DNA from: Clostridium pasteurianum BC1
GTDB taxonomy: Bacteria; Bacillota; Clostridia; Clostridiales; Clostridiaceae
Direction of reading: 5' to 3'
Length of the DNA stretch: 64,000 nucleotides
NCBI RefSeq assembly: GCF_000389635.1
Contig: NC_021182.1
Location: 1,984,001-2,048,000, forward strand
This document shows, piece by piece, positions 25,885 through 35,035 of the stretch (position 1 is its first letter; each line of letters starts with the position of its first letter). Both the position numbers and the translations under genes were made by a program. The notes under the pieces were generated by a model. That model saw only the letters and a list, made by a program, of their open reading frames with translations. It was not told the DNA's origin and ran no database searches.

Positions 25885-27057
25885 GTGAATATTGCCTTGG
25901 AACTTAATCGAAAAGATATACAAAAAATTCTTGAAATTGTAGTGATTGCTATTTTATTGTTTTGGGGACTACAAAATCTTTCGAAAATTTCCTTCTTTCT
26001 TGGTGGAATTTTCAAAATACTTTTTCCTTTCCTGATGGGATTTTGTATTGCATTCATTCTCAATGTACCAATGAAAGTAATTGAAAATAAGCTGTTTCCT
26101 TTTAATGCAAAGGATAAGAAAGGCATCAAGAAAAAGTTGAGACGTCCAGTGAGTCTAATTCTGACTGTACTAATTGTACTAACCATTATTATGCTGGTTA
26201 TGCTTATAGTCATTCCAGAGATAGTTCGAACTTTGGGCGTCCTCAGTACGAGTATTCCCGGTTTTACTGTTCGTGTACAGGAGTGGTACAATAATCTAGT
26301 AACAATGCTTCCTCAGTTTATACCGGGAGCTGCAGTCACAAAGATTAATTGGGATAATATTAACAAAACAATGTTCGGATTTTTGCAAAATGGAACTACC
26401 AGTCTTTTAGGTTACACTGTAGGTATAGCAACATCTATATTCAGCGGTATTTTTAATTTTATTTTAGGTTCTATATTTGCGATTTATATCCTAGCACAAA
26501 AAGAAAGCCTGGCGCGACAGATAAAGAAAGTTCTGTACGCTTATATACCCGAGGGAAAAGCAGACCGGATTATTAATATCTCTACTCTAGCAAGCAAGAT
26601 ATTTTCCAGCTTTTTAACTGGTCAATGTCTGGACGCAATGATTTTAGGAACAATGTTCTTTGTCACCATGAGTATATTTCGTTTTCCATATGCACTGATG
26701 GTTGGAGTACTCATCGCCTTTACCGCATTGATTCCGCTAATTGGAGTACTTATCGGTTTGTTTGTTGGCACATTCATGATTATGGTATCCAGTCCTGTGA
26801 AAGCCTTTTGGTTTATCATCCTCTTTTTCGTGTTGCAGCAGATTGAAGGTAACCTTATCTATCCCCGTGTGGTTGGCAGCTCAGTAGGGCTACCAGGCAT
26901 GTGGGTACTGGTTGCGGTAACTCTAGGCGGCAGTACTATGGGAATTGTTGGCATGCTGGTGAGTGTACCACTTTGCTCAGTGCTGTACGCACTTTTGAGG
27001 GAGTCTGTTGTAAGGAATCTAAAGATGAAAAAAATATCGACGGAAAAATTAAAATGA
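25885..27057 (+). CDS. AI-2E/PerM-family membrane protein
   Basis: 390 aa with six to eight membrane helices in the arrangement of the TqsA/PerM/YueF family: an N-terminal helix pair, a central amphipathic loop region, and the conserved ALIPLIGVLIG and GNLIYPRVVGSSVGL segments near the C-terminus. Family members export small molecules (AI-2) or act as Na+/H+ antiporters; no substrate can be assigned. The start is uncertain: GTG 25885 has no clear ribosome site, whereas TTG 25897 has GGAGTG upstream. Codon use is richer in CGN/CTG and GC than its neighbours, which suggests horizontal acquisition. Confidence 0.8.
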   Translation: MNIALELNRKDIQKILEIVVIAILLFWGLQNLSKISFFLGGIFKILFPFLMGFCIAFILNVPMKVIENKLFPFNAKDKKGIKKKLRRPVSLILTVLIVLTIIMLVMLIVIPEIVRTLGVLSTSIPGFTVRVQEWYNNLVTMLPQFIPGAAVTKINWDNINKTMFGFLQNGTTSLLGYTVGIATSIFSGIFNFILGSIFAIYILAQKESLARQIKKVLYAYIPEGKADRIINISTLASKIFSSFLTGQCLDAMILGTMFFVTMSIFRFPYALMVGVLIAFTALIPLIGVLIGLFVGTFMIMVSSPVKAFWFIILFFVLQQIEGNLIYPRVVGSSVGLPGMWVLVAVTLGGSTMGIVGMLVSVPLCSVLYALLRESVVRNLKMKKISTEKLK

Positions 27058-27207
27058 AAACCTAATCTAATCTTTCTTGTATCACGGCTTAAAACAACCA
27101 TCAAAATCAGATGTGATATGTAGCATGAAGATTTTGGTGATAGTACATTCAACATTCGCATATCCATGTTGAAGCATAGTATAGGAGTATCAAAAAAATT
27201 AGCACTT

Positions 27208-27258
27208 AGCACTATTAAAATTACTGAAATCTAGTGATTTTGATAGTGCTTTTCTATT
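27208..27258 (+). terminator. intrinsic terminator
   Basis: Long imperfect stem AGCACTATTAAAATTA / TAGTGATTTTGATAGTGCT, then TTTTCTATTT, 150 bp downstream of the AI-2E-family gene. Confidence 0.8.
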
Positions 27259-27263
27259 TGTAT

Positions 27264-27392
27264 CTTCGCTTTAGCTCTAAAGGTAGAGAAGCTTTAACAG
27301 GTAATATCAAATTAATGAATAAAGAAAATATCGCTTACAAAAATATTGATGTGGCTGGCACCGTAGTTCATGTTGCTATTGATAGATTTTAA
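27264..27392 (+). other. 42-codon open tail of an unrecognised lost gene
   Basis: Reads GREALTGNIKLMNKENIAYK, then IDVAGTVVHVAIDRF and stop, without a start codon or ribosome site. It looks like a protein C-terminus but I do not recognise the family. It sits just upstream of the menH promoter. Confidence 0.25.
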
Positions 27393-27404
27393 ATATTAAA
27401 TTTC

Positions 27405-27438
27405 TTCATAATATCTTTATAAGTATTTTGTACAATAA
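27405..27438 (+). promoter_or_regulatory. shared direct-repeat promoter, site 3 (menaquinone operon)
   Basis: Best consensus copy: TTCATAATATC, TTTATAAGTAT, then TTTGTACAATAA with TACAAT as -10. The predicted transcript would start about 45 nt upstream of the menH ATG. Confidence 0.72.
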
Positions 27439-27489
27439 GTTTTAAGAAGATATAAGAATGATGAACATACAAGCTTGCAAGGTGATAGG

Positions 27490-28299
27490 ATGATTATTGA
27501 AATCGAAAATATTAAATATCATGTTCAGATAAAAGGCAAAGGTAAACCAATTATTTATTTGCATGGTTTTTCTGAAAATTTAAGTACATGGAGTTTACTT
27601 AAATTAGAGGGATATCAACTAATATTGATAGATTTTATTGGGCATGGAAAAAGTGATAAACCATACTCAAGTAAATATTATAGCTTGAAAATAATGATTA
27701 AACACTTAAATAAACTCATTTATAAATTGGGCTTAAAAAAATATTCAATGTTAGGTTATTCTATGGGTGGAAGAATTGCCTTAGCCTATGCAACAGCTTA
27801 TTCACATGAAATTGATAAGTTGATTTTGGAAAGTTCATCTTATGGCGAAGTGGGATTTATAAACCGCTTCAAACGCCGGAGAAAGGATTTGAATTTGGCA
27901 AAAAGTATACTAACAAATGGAATAGAATGGTTTAATAAATATTGGTCAAATTTGAGTATATTTGAATCACAAAGAAAATTGCCAAATACTATTATAGATG
28001 AAATAAGAAAAAGACGTTTATCAAACATAACTTATGCACTTTCAAATACATTGTTGTGCAGTGGGCAAGGGAAATTTCCATGTATGAAAAACCATATAGG
28101 TAAATTATCTATGCCTATATTGTACATCAGTGGAGAATATGACAAAAAATATAAGCAAATAGGTAAAGACTTTGAAAAATTAAATAGTTATACAAAGCAT
28201 GAAACAATAAAAGGTGCTGGGCATAATACACATATTGAAGATCCTAATGCCTTTATTAAAGTCTTAAGTAAATTTTTATCCGATGACTACCCGCTCTAA
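27490..28299 (+). CDS. menH: SHCHC synthase-type α/β-hydrolase
   Basis: Likely removes pyruvate from the MenD product to give SHCHC. Alpha/beta-hydrolase fold: HGFSENLSTW oxyanion region, nucleophile Ser in LGYSMGGRIAL, acid Asp in GEYDKKYKQ, catalytic His in GAGHNTHIEDP. The ATG at 27490 follows AAGGTGATAGG; the in-frame TTG at 27475 is rejected. Its last seven codons and stop (LSDDYPL) are supplied by the dispersed element that begins at 28276, so the native C-terminus has been replaced. MenH assignment rests on the operon context, since many hydrolases share these motifs. Confidence 0.85.
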   Translation: MIIEIENIKYHVQIKGKGKPIIYLHGFSENLSTWSLLKLEGYQLILIDFIGHGKSDKPYSSKYYSLKIMIKHLNKLIYKLGLKKYSMLGYSMGGRIALAYATAYSHEIDKLILESSSYGEVGFINRFKRRRKDLNLAKSILTNGIEWFNKYWSNLSIFESQRKLPNTIIDEIRKRRLSNITYALSNTLLCSGQGKFPCMKNHIGKLSMPILYISGEYDKKYKQIGKDFEKLNSYTKHETIKGAGHNTHIEDPNAFIKVLSKFLSDDYPL

Positions 28300-28456
28300 T
28301 ACTTCAATCGCACTCTGTGAAAGCGATTCACATAAAATCTCAAAGATTTTGGTTGTCTTGATCGCACTCTGTGAAAGTGGGAGTAAAGGGCGGGTACGTC
28401 CCTGGATAACGAGTTCTAAGTATCGAAAATACTGATACTAAGAACTCTGTTTATAA
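28276..28456 (+). repeat. dispersed hairpin element, copy 3, fused to menH end
   Basis: Starts TTATCCGATGACTACCCGCT, still has the pairing segment GGGCGGGTACGTCCCTGG, and ends in hairpin TTCTAAGTATC ... GATACTAAGAA and CTCTGTTTATA. The middle is expanded by a near-direct repeat of ATCGCACTCTGTGAAAG (28307 and 28360). It overlaps the menH 3' end and fills the menH-menB gap. Confidence 0.8.
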
Positions 28457-28553
28457 GCAATATTATCAGTAAAAATCCTATGTTAAGTTAGTAATACAGT
28501 AATATGGACTAAGAGTTTATAAAAAACTTTAAAACTTAGAAAGAGGTTATAAA

Positions 28554-29396
28554 ATGAATAAATTTCCTTGGAGAGAATTAAAACGTAATTATGAAGATGT
28601 TATTTATGAAGTATATGATGGAATTGCAAAGATTACAATCAATCGTCCTGAAGTGCGTAATGCATTTCGACCTAAAACAATTATGGAATTAATTGATGCT
28701 TTTACTTTAGCTCGTGAAGATGAAAGAGTAGGTGTAATTATATTAACAGGTGCAAATCATGGACAAGGCCAGGATAAAGAGGCATTTTGTTCTGGTGGAG
28801 ATCAGAAGGTACGTGGCCATGGTGGTTATGTTGGAGATGATAATATACCACGTTTAAATGTTTTAGATTTACAGCATTTGATTAGAATACTTCCGAAGCC
28901 GGTTATAGCAATGGTAAATGGCTATGCAATTGGTGGTGGACATGTACTGCATATAGTATGTGATTTAACAATTGCTTCTGAAAATGCTAAGTTTGGACAA
29001 ACAGGACCAAAGGTAGGTTCTTTTGATGGTGGATATGGAGCTGGGTATTTAGCACGCATTATCGGTCATAAAAAAGCACGTGAAATTTGGTATCTATGCC
29101 GTCAATATACTGCTAATGAAGCACTTGATATGGGACTGGTGAATGAAGTTGTGGCCTTTGATGAATTGGAAGAAGAAACAGTAAAATGGGCAAAAGAGAT
29201 CTTACAGCATTCACCTACTGCACTACGTTTCTTAAAAGCATCCTTTAATGCAGATACAGATGGATTGGCTGGTTTACAGCAATTAGCTGGAGATGCTACA
29301 TTATTATTTTATACTACAGAGGAAGCAAAAGAAGGACGGGACGCCTTTAAAGAAAAGCGAAATCCTGATTTTGAGCAATTTCCTAAATTTCCATAG
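28554..29396 (+). CDS. menB: 1,4-dihydroxy-2-naphthoyl-CoA synthase
   Basis: Crotonase-fold enzyme closing the second ring of the naphthoquinone from o-succinylbenzoyl-CoA. It has [43 protein letters not shown] and the MenB-specific [20 protein letters not shown], followed by [15 protein letters not shown]. 280 aa, near normal length. RBS AAGAGGT. Arginine codons are mainly CGT/CGA, unlike the hydrogenase genes. Confidence 0.95.
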   Translation: MNKFPWRELKRNYEDVIYEVYDGIAKITINRPEVRNAFRPKTIMELIDAFTLAREDERVGVIILTGANHGQGQDKEAFCSGGDQKVRGHGGYVGDDNIPRLNVLDLQHLIRILPKPVIAMVNGYAIGGGHVLHIVCDLTIASENAKFGQTGPKVGSFDGGYGAGYLARIIGHKKAREIWYLCRQYTANEALDMGLVNEVVAFDELEEETVKWAKEILQHSPTALRFLKASFNADTDGLAGLQQLAGDATLLFYTTEEAKEGRDAFKEKRNPDFEQFPKFP

Positions 29397-29547
29397 AGTA
29401 GTATCAATTATGAAGTATTTTCAATGAGGTAAAATAGAATTTATTTTGTATTTGTCTATTTTCATTTTAGAACAAGATTTTGTTACAGCAGTTGAATAAG
29501 TGATAAGAGTAAAAAATAGTGGAAATGAATTTGATAAAGGTGAAAAA

Positions 29548-30891
29548 ATGAATTGGCTTAAAAGGTATAGTATTGAAAGACCTGATAAAAAATTTATTAA
29601 TGATGTAACATTTAGAAAAGTATATGAGAGTGTAACAGACTTGGCTAAAAAACTATTTTCATATGTAAAAAATGAGAAAAGAGTTGCTCTTTATGCCAAT
29701 AATTCAGTTGATATGGTACTTTTCTTTTTGGCACTTCAATTTTTAGAAAAAGAAGTGTTTATGCTGAATACGCGTTTAACTGATGAAGAAATAAAAAAAC
29801 AATTAAAATTACTAAAGGTTCAAATTGTTTTTTCTTATGATAATAAATTTATACCCTTTAATAAAGTATATAAAAGTCAAAAACAAGATATAGAATTGGT
29901 AGAAGAGTTTGATGAAGAAAGTATTACAGTTATCATGAATACCAGCGCCACAGCAGGAGAATTTAAATCAGTGCCAATACGTTGGAAACAGTTTTATTCC
30001 CATGTAAAGGCATCTCAAAAAAGTCTTGGAGTAACAGATGAGGATAATTGGCTTGTAGTGTTACCAATGTACCATATTAGTGGATTATCCATTTTAATAC
30101 GAAGCTTATACAATGGAACTTCTGTTATCATATTAGAGAAATTTCGTGAAGAACAGGTTATAGAATTAATTGAGAGTAGTAGGATCAATATATTATCTTT
30201 GGTACCAACAATGTTAAATAGAATTGTGGATAAGATTGGAAAACATAATTTACGTGTAGTGCTAGTAGGTGGTGAATTTATTCCTAAGTCGCTGGTTGAA
30301 AAAAGTATAGCAAAAAATATCCCTATTTACAAAACTTATGGAATGACTGAAACAACAAGTCAGGTTACAACCTTTTCTGTATTAGATTATCCAGAAAAAA
30401 TTGATTCTGTGGGATTGCCACTGGAAAAAGTAATTATTCACATTGAAAACCCTGATAAAAAAGGCATTGGGGAAGTTGTAATTAAAAGTCCAATGCTAAT
30501 GGATGGATATATTGGAAAGGAAAAAGTTTTTAATCATTTTAATTCAGAAGATGTTGGCTATATAGATGAAGATGGATTTTTATATATACTTGATCGCCGC
30601 AAAAATATAATTATTTCTGGTGGAGAGAATATATATCCAAAAGAGATTGAAAATATTTTATATGTACATCCCAAAATACACGAATGTGCAGTGGTGGGGG
30701 AAAAGGATGACAGATGGGGACAAGTTCCTATACTATATGTGGTTTCTTCAATAGATAGACAAAAAATATTAGCCTATCTTTCAAATAAACTGGCAAAATA
30801 TAAATTACCTAAAAAAATTATTTATCTAGAAGAGCTGCCTAAAAATGCTTCAGGGAAAATATTAAAAAAGAATTTAAAAGAGGTAAATTAA
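29548..30891 (+). CDS. menE: o-succinylbenzoate-CoA ligase
   Basis: Adenylate-forming ligase that activates o-succinylbenzoate with CoA. A5-type motif TYGMTETTSQ, A7-A8 region YILDRRKNIIISGGENIYPK, C-terminal catalytic Lys in KNASGKILKK. The phosphate-binding loop normally TSGTTGxPK reads TSATAGEFKSV, a clear deviation. The start is ATG 29548 with AAAGGTG upstream; the in-frame GTG 29500 lacks a ribosome site. About 447 aa, compact for the family. Its stop directly abuts the menC start. Confidence 0.92.
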   Translation: MNWLKRYSIERPDKKFINDVTFRKVYESVTDLAKKLFSYVKNEKRVALYANNSVDMVLFFLALQFLEKEVFMLNTRLTDEEIKKQLKLLKVQIVFSYDNKFIPFNKVYKSQKQDIELVEEFDEESITVIMNTSATAGEFKSVPIRWKQFYSHVKASQKSLGVTDEDNWLVVLPMYHISGLSILIRSLYNGTSVIILEKFREEQVIELIESSRINILSLVPTMLNRIVDKIGKHNLRVVLVGGEFIPKSLVEKSIAKNIPIYKTYGMTETTSQVTTFSVLDYPEKIDSVGLPLEKVIIHIENPDKKGIGEVVIKSPMLMDGYIGKEKVFNHFNSEDVGYIDEDGFLYILDRRKNIIISGGENIYPKEIENILYVHPKIHECAVVGEKDDRWGQVPILYVVSSIDRQKILAYLSNKLAKYKLPKKIIYLEELPKNASGKILKKNLKEVN

Positions 30892-32001
30892 ATGCGGATT
30901 AATAGAATAGAACTTTTTCATATTAAAATCCCTCTGAATTTTATGTTCAAAACATCGAAAACTGCTATAGACCATCGTGAGACAATTATAATTAAAGTTA
31001 CTGATGAACTTCAGAATAAAGGTTATGGTGAAGTAGTTGCATTTGGTGAACCATCTTATACTAATGAAACATTAATAGATTCTAAGTATGTATTAATGTA
31101 TAACTATATTCGAGATATAATACACAAAGATATTAAACATCCCTTTGATATTCATAAATGGATCAAGCCATTTTATCCAATGGCGCTTGCAGCACTGGAA
31201 AATGCGTTGTTAGATTTATATGCTAAAAGGCAAAAGCAATCCATTATGGATGTTGTATTTAGCGAAGAAACTAATGATGAGATATATGCAGGAATTGTAT
31301 TAGGAGACCAGGATGTCCAGGACGTAATTAAGCAAATTGATTATTATCAAAAAAAAGGGTATATACGCTTTAAAATAAAGATTAAGCCAGAGGATGGATT
31401 TTTAAAATTAAAGGCTATTAGAGAAAAATATACTAACATTCAATTGTTAGCAGATGCTAACAAAAGTTATAAGTTTGAACAAATTAATGAATTAGAGAAA
31501 TTGGATGAACTAAACTTACTTTGTATAGAGGAACCCCTAGATTCAGTGGATTTTTTGGAATATCAAAGGCTTCAAAAAGAGCTGAAGACCCCCATATGTT
31601 TGGATGAAAGTATTCAAACAATTAGTGGCTTAATAACAGCAATTGAGCTTAAAGCTTTTAAGGTATTAAACATAAAAGTAGGACGTGTAGGGGGACTATA
31701 TTATGCAAAAAAAATGATTGAATTATGTAGGAAAAGCAATATTGAGTATTGGGTAGGAAGTATGGTGGAAAGTGGTATATCTAAAATATTGCATGTACAT
31801 TTAGCTAGTTTAAAGGATACTTATATTCCAGGAGATTTGTCATCATCAAACCGTTACTTTAAAAAGGATATAATTAAACCAGAAATAATAGCTAAAAGTG
31901 GCATCATTAGAGTGCCAAAAGGCTATGGATTAGGTGTAGATATTGATGAAATTTCATTAAAAAATTATACAATTGACTACAAGAAAATGGGTGGTGAATA
32001 G
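30892..32001 (+). CDS. menC: o-succinylbenzoate synthase
   Basis: Enolase-superfamily dehydratase turning SHCHC into o-succinylbenzoate. Catalytic KIK motif (RFKIKIKPE), metal ligands in LLADANKS, CIEEPL and CLDESI, and the second catalytic Lys in LNIKVGRVGG. 369 aa, full length. It begins at the first base after the menE stop, so translation is coupled; GAGGT lies inside the menE end. Confidence 0.94.
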   Translation: MRINRIELFHIKIPLNFMFKTSKTAIDHRETIIIKVTDELQNKGYGEVVAFGEPSYTNETLIDSKYVLMYNYIRDIIHKDIKHPFDIHKWIKPFYPMALAALENALLDLYAKRQKQSIMDVVFSEETNDEIYAGIVLGDQDVQDVIKQIDYYQKKGYIRFKIKIKPEDGFLKLKAIREKYTNIQLLADANKSYKFEQINELEKLDELNLLCIEEPLDSVDFLEYQRLQKELKTPICLDESIQTISGLITAIELKAFKVLNIKVGRVGGLYYAKKMIELCRKSNIEYWVGSMVESGISKILHVHLASLKDTYIPGDLSSSNRYFKKDIIKPEIIAKSGIIRVPKGYGLGVDIDEISLKNYTIDYKKMGGE

Positions 32002-32004
32002 TAT

Positions 32005-32394
32005 ATGAACTTAATAGAGAGTTTAAATATTGAATATGTTCATATACATGAACATAAGCTTGAGGCTAAAATGACCTTAACACAATTTCATGATCAAACA
32101 TTTGGCTATTTACATGGTGGTGCAACCATTGCCTTTGGAGAAACTATTGCTGGGTACGCTTCAAATCAAAAAATAAATAAAGATGAAATGGCAGTAGGCC
32201 AAAATATAACTGCAAATCATATGAAACCAAAAAAAATAGAAGGTTATATTATTGCAAAGGGGAAGCTTATGCATAAGGGAAAGACATCTCATGTCTGGAG
32301 CATAGAAATGCTTGATGAAAATAAGGTGTTAATTTCATATTTAACTGTTACAAATGCTATTATTAAGAATAAACACTTCAGTGAGGAGAGATGA
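32005..32394 (+). CDS. menI: hotdog-fold thioesterase, probable DHNA-CoA hydrolase
   Basis: 129-aa single hotdog domain of the PaaI/YdiI group: HDQTFGYLHGGATIAFGETIAGYAS with the catalytic Glu, then ANHMKPKKIEGYI. In this operon it most likely frees 1,4-dihydroxy-2-naphthoate from its CoA ester before MenA. It starts 3 bp after menC, and its final codons overlap the ribosome binding site for menA. The gene symbol is a functional inference from operon position. Confidence 0.82.
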   Translation: MNLIESLNIEYVHIHEHKLEAKMTLTQFHDQTFGYLHGGATIAFGETIAGYASNQKINKDEMAVGQNITANHMKPKKIEGYIIAKGKLMHKGKTSHVWSIEMLDENKVLISYLTVTNAIIKNKHFSEER

Positions 32395-32398
32395 GAAT

Positions 32399-33301
32399 AT
32401 GAGTTTTAAGTCAATAATAAAACTTATGGATATAAAAACTCTTGTTGCAGGAACTATTCCTGTGATTTTAGGTTCAATTTATTCATTTTATGCTTTTAAA
32501 AAATTTAATATTTTGTATTTTATATTATTAATATTTGCTATGATACTGATTCAAAGTTCCACTAATATGATTAATGATTATTTTGATTTTAAACGAGGAG
32601 CAGATAATGGAAAGAGTGGCAATGAAAAAGCTTTAATAAGCGGTGAGATTACTCCTAAGCAGGTATTGTTTATTATATTTATATATGAATTCATTGCTTC
32701 TATAATTGGTATTTTTATAGCTAGCCAAACAAGCTATTATATTTTACTGGTTGCTGTTGTTGGAGGTATTGTTTCAATCTTATATGCTTTTGGACCTTTG
32801 CCCATTTCATATACACCCGTAGGCGAAGCTGTATCAGGAGTAACTATGGGTATTGGTATAACTACAACAGTGATTTATATTCATTCAGGTGTACTTACAT
32901 TGAATACGGTGTTGGTAGCAGTGCCTACTGCACTATTTATTGGTACTATATTACTGTCTAATAACTTAAGCGATTTGGAAGAGGATAGACTGGTTAGAAG
33001 AAAAACTTTACCTATAATCATTGGCATTAAAAATGCTGAGAAGCTTTGGATATTTAATGTAATAGGGTTGCTTGTATTGACTGTTGTTTTAGTAGTATTA
33101 CATATTTATCCTGTTGTCATACTGGCACCTGTCATTGTATTTTTTCCATATAAATCCATATCTAATTTTTTATCCTATGATAAGAATGCTAATACAAAGG
33201 GAAAAACAATGGGGCTTATTGGCCAGGTTGGGTTAAAATATCATTTGGCTGTGACTGCCGGTTTATTAATATCAATTTTAATTTCTTCATTTATTCAATA
33301 A
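32399..33301 (+). CDS. menA: DHNA polyprenyltransferase
   Basis: UbiA-family membrane enzyme that prenylates DHNA, giving demethylmenaquinone. First Asp motif NMINDYFDFKRGADNG, second motif NNLSDLEEDRLVRRKTLP, about eight to nine membrane helices. ATG 32399 follows GAGGAGAG; a longer frame from TTG 32354 would run through the preceding gene. 300 aa. The prenyl donor enzyme is encoded convergently just downstream. Confidence 0.93.
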   Translation: MSFKSIIKLMDIKTLVAGTIPVILGSIYSFYAFKKFNILYFILLIFAMILIQSSTNMINDYFDFKRGADNGKSGNEKALISGEITPKQVLFIIFIYEFIASIIGIFIASQTSYYILLVAVVGGIVSILYAFGPLPISYTPVGEAVSGVTMGIGITTTVIYIHSGVLTLNTVLVAVPTALFIGTILLSNNLSDLEEDRLVRRKTLPIIIGIKNAEKLWIFNVIGLLVLTVVLVVLHIYPVVILAPVIVFFPYKSISNFLSYDKNANTKGKTMGLIGQVGLKYHLAVTAGLLISILISSFIQ

Positions 33302-33492
33302 TACCTAATTTAATTTTTTTTAAGCAGTAGGTCAGCTCTCCTCTATTTTCTAGTCGATTGTTATTTTTTATTATTGAAGTGATTGAATAGTTAGAGCATT
33401 CATTACGGCAGTTGAAGTATTGGAAATATTTATTTCTAATACTCCAATTGGTGTAAAGAAAAAATTAAAAAATGTTTTTTAATTATAGTAAT

Positions 33493-34317
33493 CTAAGCAT
33501 TTTCAGTTTTACTATGCGAAAATGTTAAAATATGATCCACCATGTTTATTAAGCTATCTTTATAGGTCGAAGCTTTAAAATTTCTTAGTGCATCTTTGGC
33601 TTTTTCGCCAAAATAATTAGCATCTTCCAAGGTTACATTACTTGTGGCTTTTATATCACCATCCGTATAATCATCAATTATTTGGTATGCCATACCAAGA
33701 TTTAAGCCGTATTCCTCTAAGCTTAAAATTTCTTCTTCACTTCCACCTACAATTTCACATCCCAAGCGGCAGCAAAGTCCCATAAATGAAGCTGTTTTAC
33801 CTTTTATAATATTAAAATACATTTCTTTATCAGATAGAGTATTTTGAGCCTGATCTACTTCAGCAGCACACATATTTGCAGTTACTTGAATTAAGCTGTG
33901 TATTAATTTTTTAGGAAGAGATTTATTAATGATTAAAAAAGCATGAGAATAAAGAACATCACCAGTGAGTACGGCTATCTTTCTTCCGTAAATTTTATTT
34001 AAGGTTTTTTGCCCTCTACGAAAAATATCACCATCAATAACATCGTCATGAATTAAGCTTGCACTATGTATGAGCTCTACTGCCACAGCTAGCTGTAGCA
34101 GGGAAGATTCAGAATGAGTTGGGAGCTTTGAATTTATAGTTCCTGCTGACAATAATACTAAAGTAGGACGAAGATGTTTACCGGGAATTTTAAAAAAATA
34201 TTCCATGATTTCATGTAGTGAATTATAATAAAGCATACTTGAACTCAAATTTTTAAGTTCTTCTTCTACTTGATCAAGTTCATTTATTATTGGTTTATAA
34301 ATTTCTTGAAATTTCAT
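33493..34317 (-). CDS. all-trans polyprenyl diphosphate synthase
   Basis: Makes the isoprenoid tail for MenA, acting on FPP/GGPP and IPP. First Asp-rich motif HDDVIDGDIFRRG and second YQIIDDYTDGD, with GKTASFMGLCCRLG between them. At 274 aa it is shorter than most heptaprenyl synthase large subunits (~320 aa). No small regulatory subunit is present, so it may be a homodimeric octaprenyl/heptaprenyl type. It is transcribed towards menA, with a small hairpin near 33407-33435 in the gap. Confidence 0.9.
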   Translation of the reverse strand: MKFQEIYKPIINELDQVEEELKNLSSSMLYYNSLHEIMEYFFKIPGKHLRPTLVLLSAGTINSKLPTHSESSLLQLAVAVELIHSASLIHDDVIDGDIFRRGQKTLNKIYGRKIAVLTGDVLYSHAFLIINKSLPKKLIHSLIQVTANMCAAEVDQAQNTLSDKEMYFNIIKGKTASFMGLCCRLGCEIVGGSEEEILSLEEYGLNLGMAYQIIDDYTDGDIKATSNVTLEDANYFGEKAKDALRNFKASTYKDSLINMVDHILTFSHSKTENA

Positions 34318-34345
34318 TTATTCTCAAAACCTTTCTTATATTAAT

Positions 34346-34468
34346 AATCAATGAATCTTACTCAGTAGGAGTTTGTATTCCCACTGAGTTTAGATGAATT
34401 ATCCAGGGACGTGCCGATGTTATCTCCACCTTTAGATGGAGTGTTACAGCGGCTAGTCATCGGATAAA
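34346..34468 (-). repeat. dispersed hairpin element, copy 4 (reverse orientation)
   Basis: On the minus strand it reads TTATCCGATGACTAGCCGCTG-like sequence, then ACTCCATC / GATGGAGT-type arms, ACGTCCCTGGATAA, terminal hairpin ACTCAGTGGGA / TCCTACTGAGT and TTCATTGATT. Closest to copy 2. It lies in the divergent spacer between the prenyl synthase and nuoA. Confidence 0.8.
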
Positions 34469-34579
34469 AAAATTTCTTGACCTAATTGATATTGTGTTTA
34501 ATTATATAAAAAAGATGTAAAGATAGTATGTAGATATTAAGGTGTCTTAAAAAAGAGTGTTTGTCTATTTTTTTAAATC

Positions 34580-34615
34580 TTCATAATATCTTTATATTAT
34601 TTTGTAATTATTATT
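34580..34615 (+). promoter_or_regulatory. shared direct-repeat promoter, site 4 (complex I operon)
   Basis: TTCATAATATC and TTTATATTAT, then TTTTGTAATTATTA. The second half-site is one base shorter than in the other copies and the -10 is less clear (TAATTA or TATTAT). The only promoter-like sequence found before nuoA. Confidence 0.55.
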
Positions 34616-34678
34616 TTAACTAGTAGAGTAATGAATAAAAACATTTCTCTTTGAGAGTTAGATAGAGAGGAGATAAAA

Positions 34679-35035
34679 ATGTTACAAAATTTTCTGATGA
34701 TCGGAATTTTTCTCATAGCCTCATTTATTTTTGGAATGGTTGTTTTGTTAACTGCTTCTTTTGTAAGGCCTAATAAGCCTAATAAAGAAAAGTTATCTAC
34801 TTATGAGTGTGGGGTTGAGACTACTGGCTCAACTTGGATTAGATTTAAAGCCAGTTATTTTATGTATGCTTTGGTATTTTTATTTTTTGATGTTGAAACA
34901 GTTTTTCTTTTGCCATGGGCAGTGAAATTTAAGACACTTGGCTTATTCGCTTTTGCTGAGATGTTTATTTTTATCGGCATTCTAATCATTGGTTTATGGT
35001 ATGCGTGGAAAGAGGGGGCATTAGAGTGGAAATGA
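34679..35035 (+). CDS. nuoA: complex I subunit A
   Basis: Membrane subunit of NADH dehydrogenase-type complex I; 118 aa with three helices. The conserved loop [19 protein letters not shown] has the Cys used to monitor the quinone cavity transition, then [19 protein letters not shown]. First gene of an eleven-gene operon; RBS AGAGAGGAG. Its stop overlaps the start region of nuoB. Confidence 0.95.
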   Translation: MLQNFLMIGIFLIASFIFGMVVLLTASFVRPNKPNKEKLSTYECGVETTGSTWIRFKASYFMYALVFLFFDVETVFLLPWAVKFKTLGLFAFAEMFIFIGILIIGLWYAWKEGALEWK

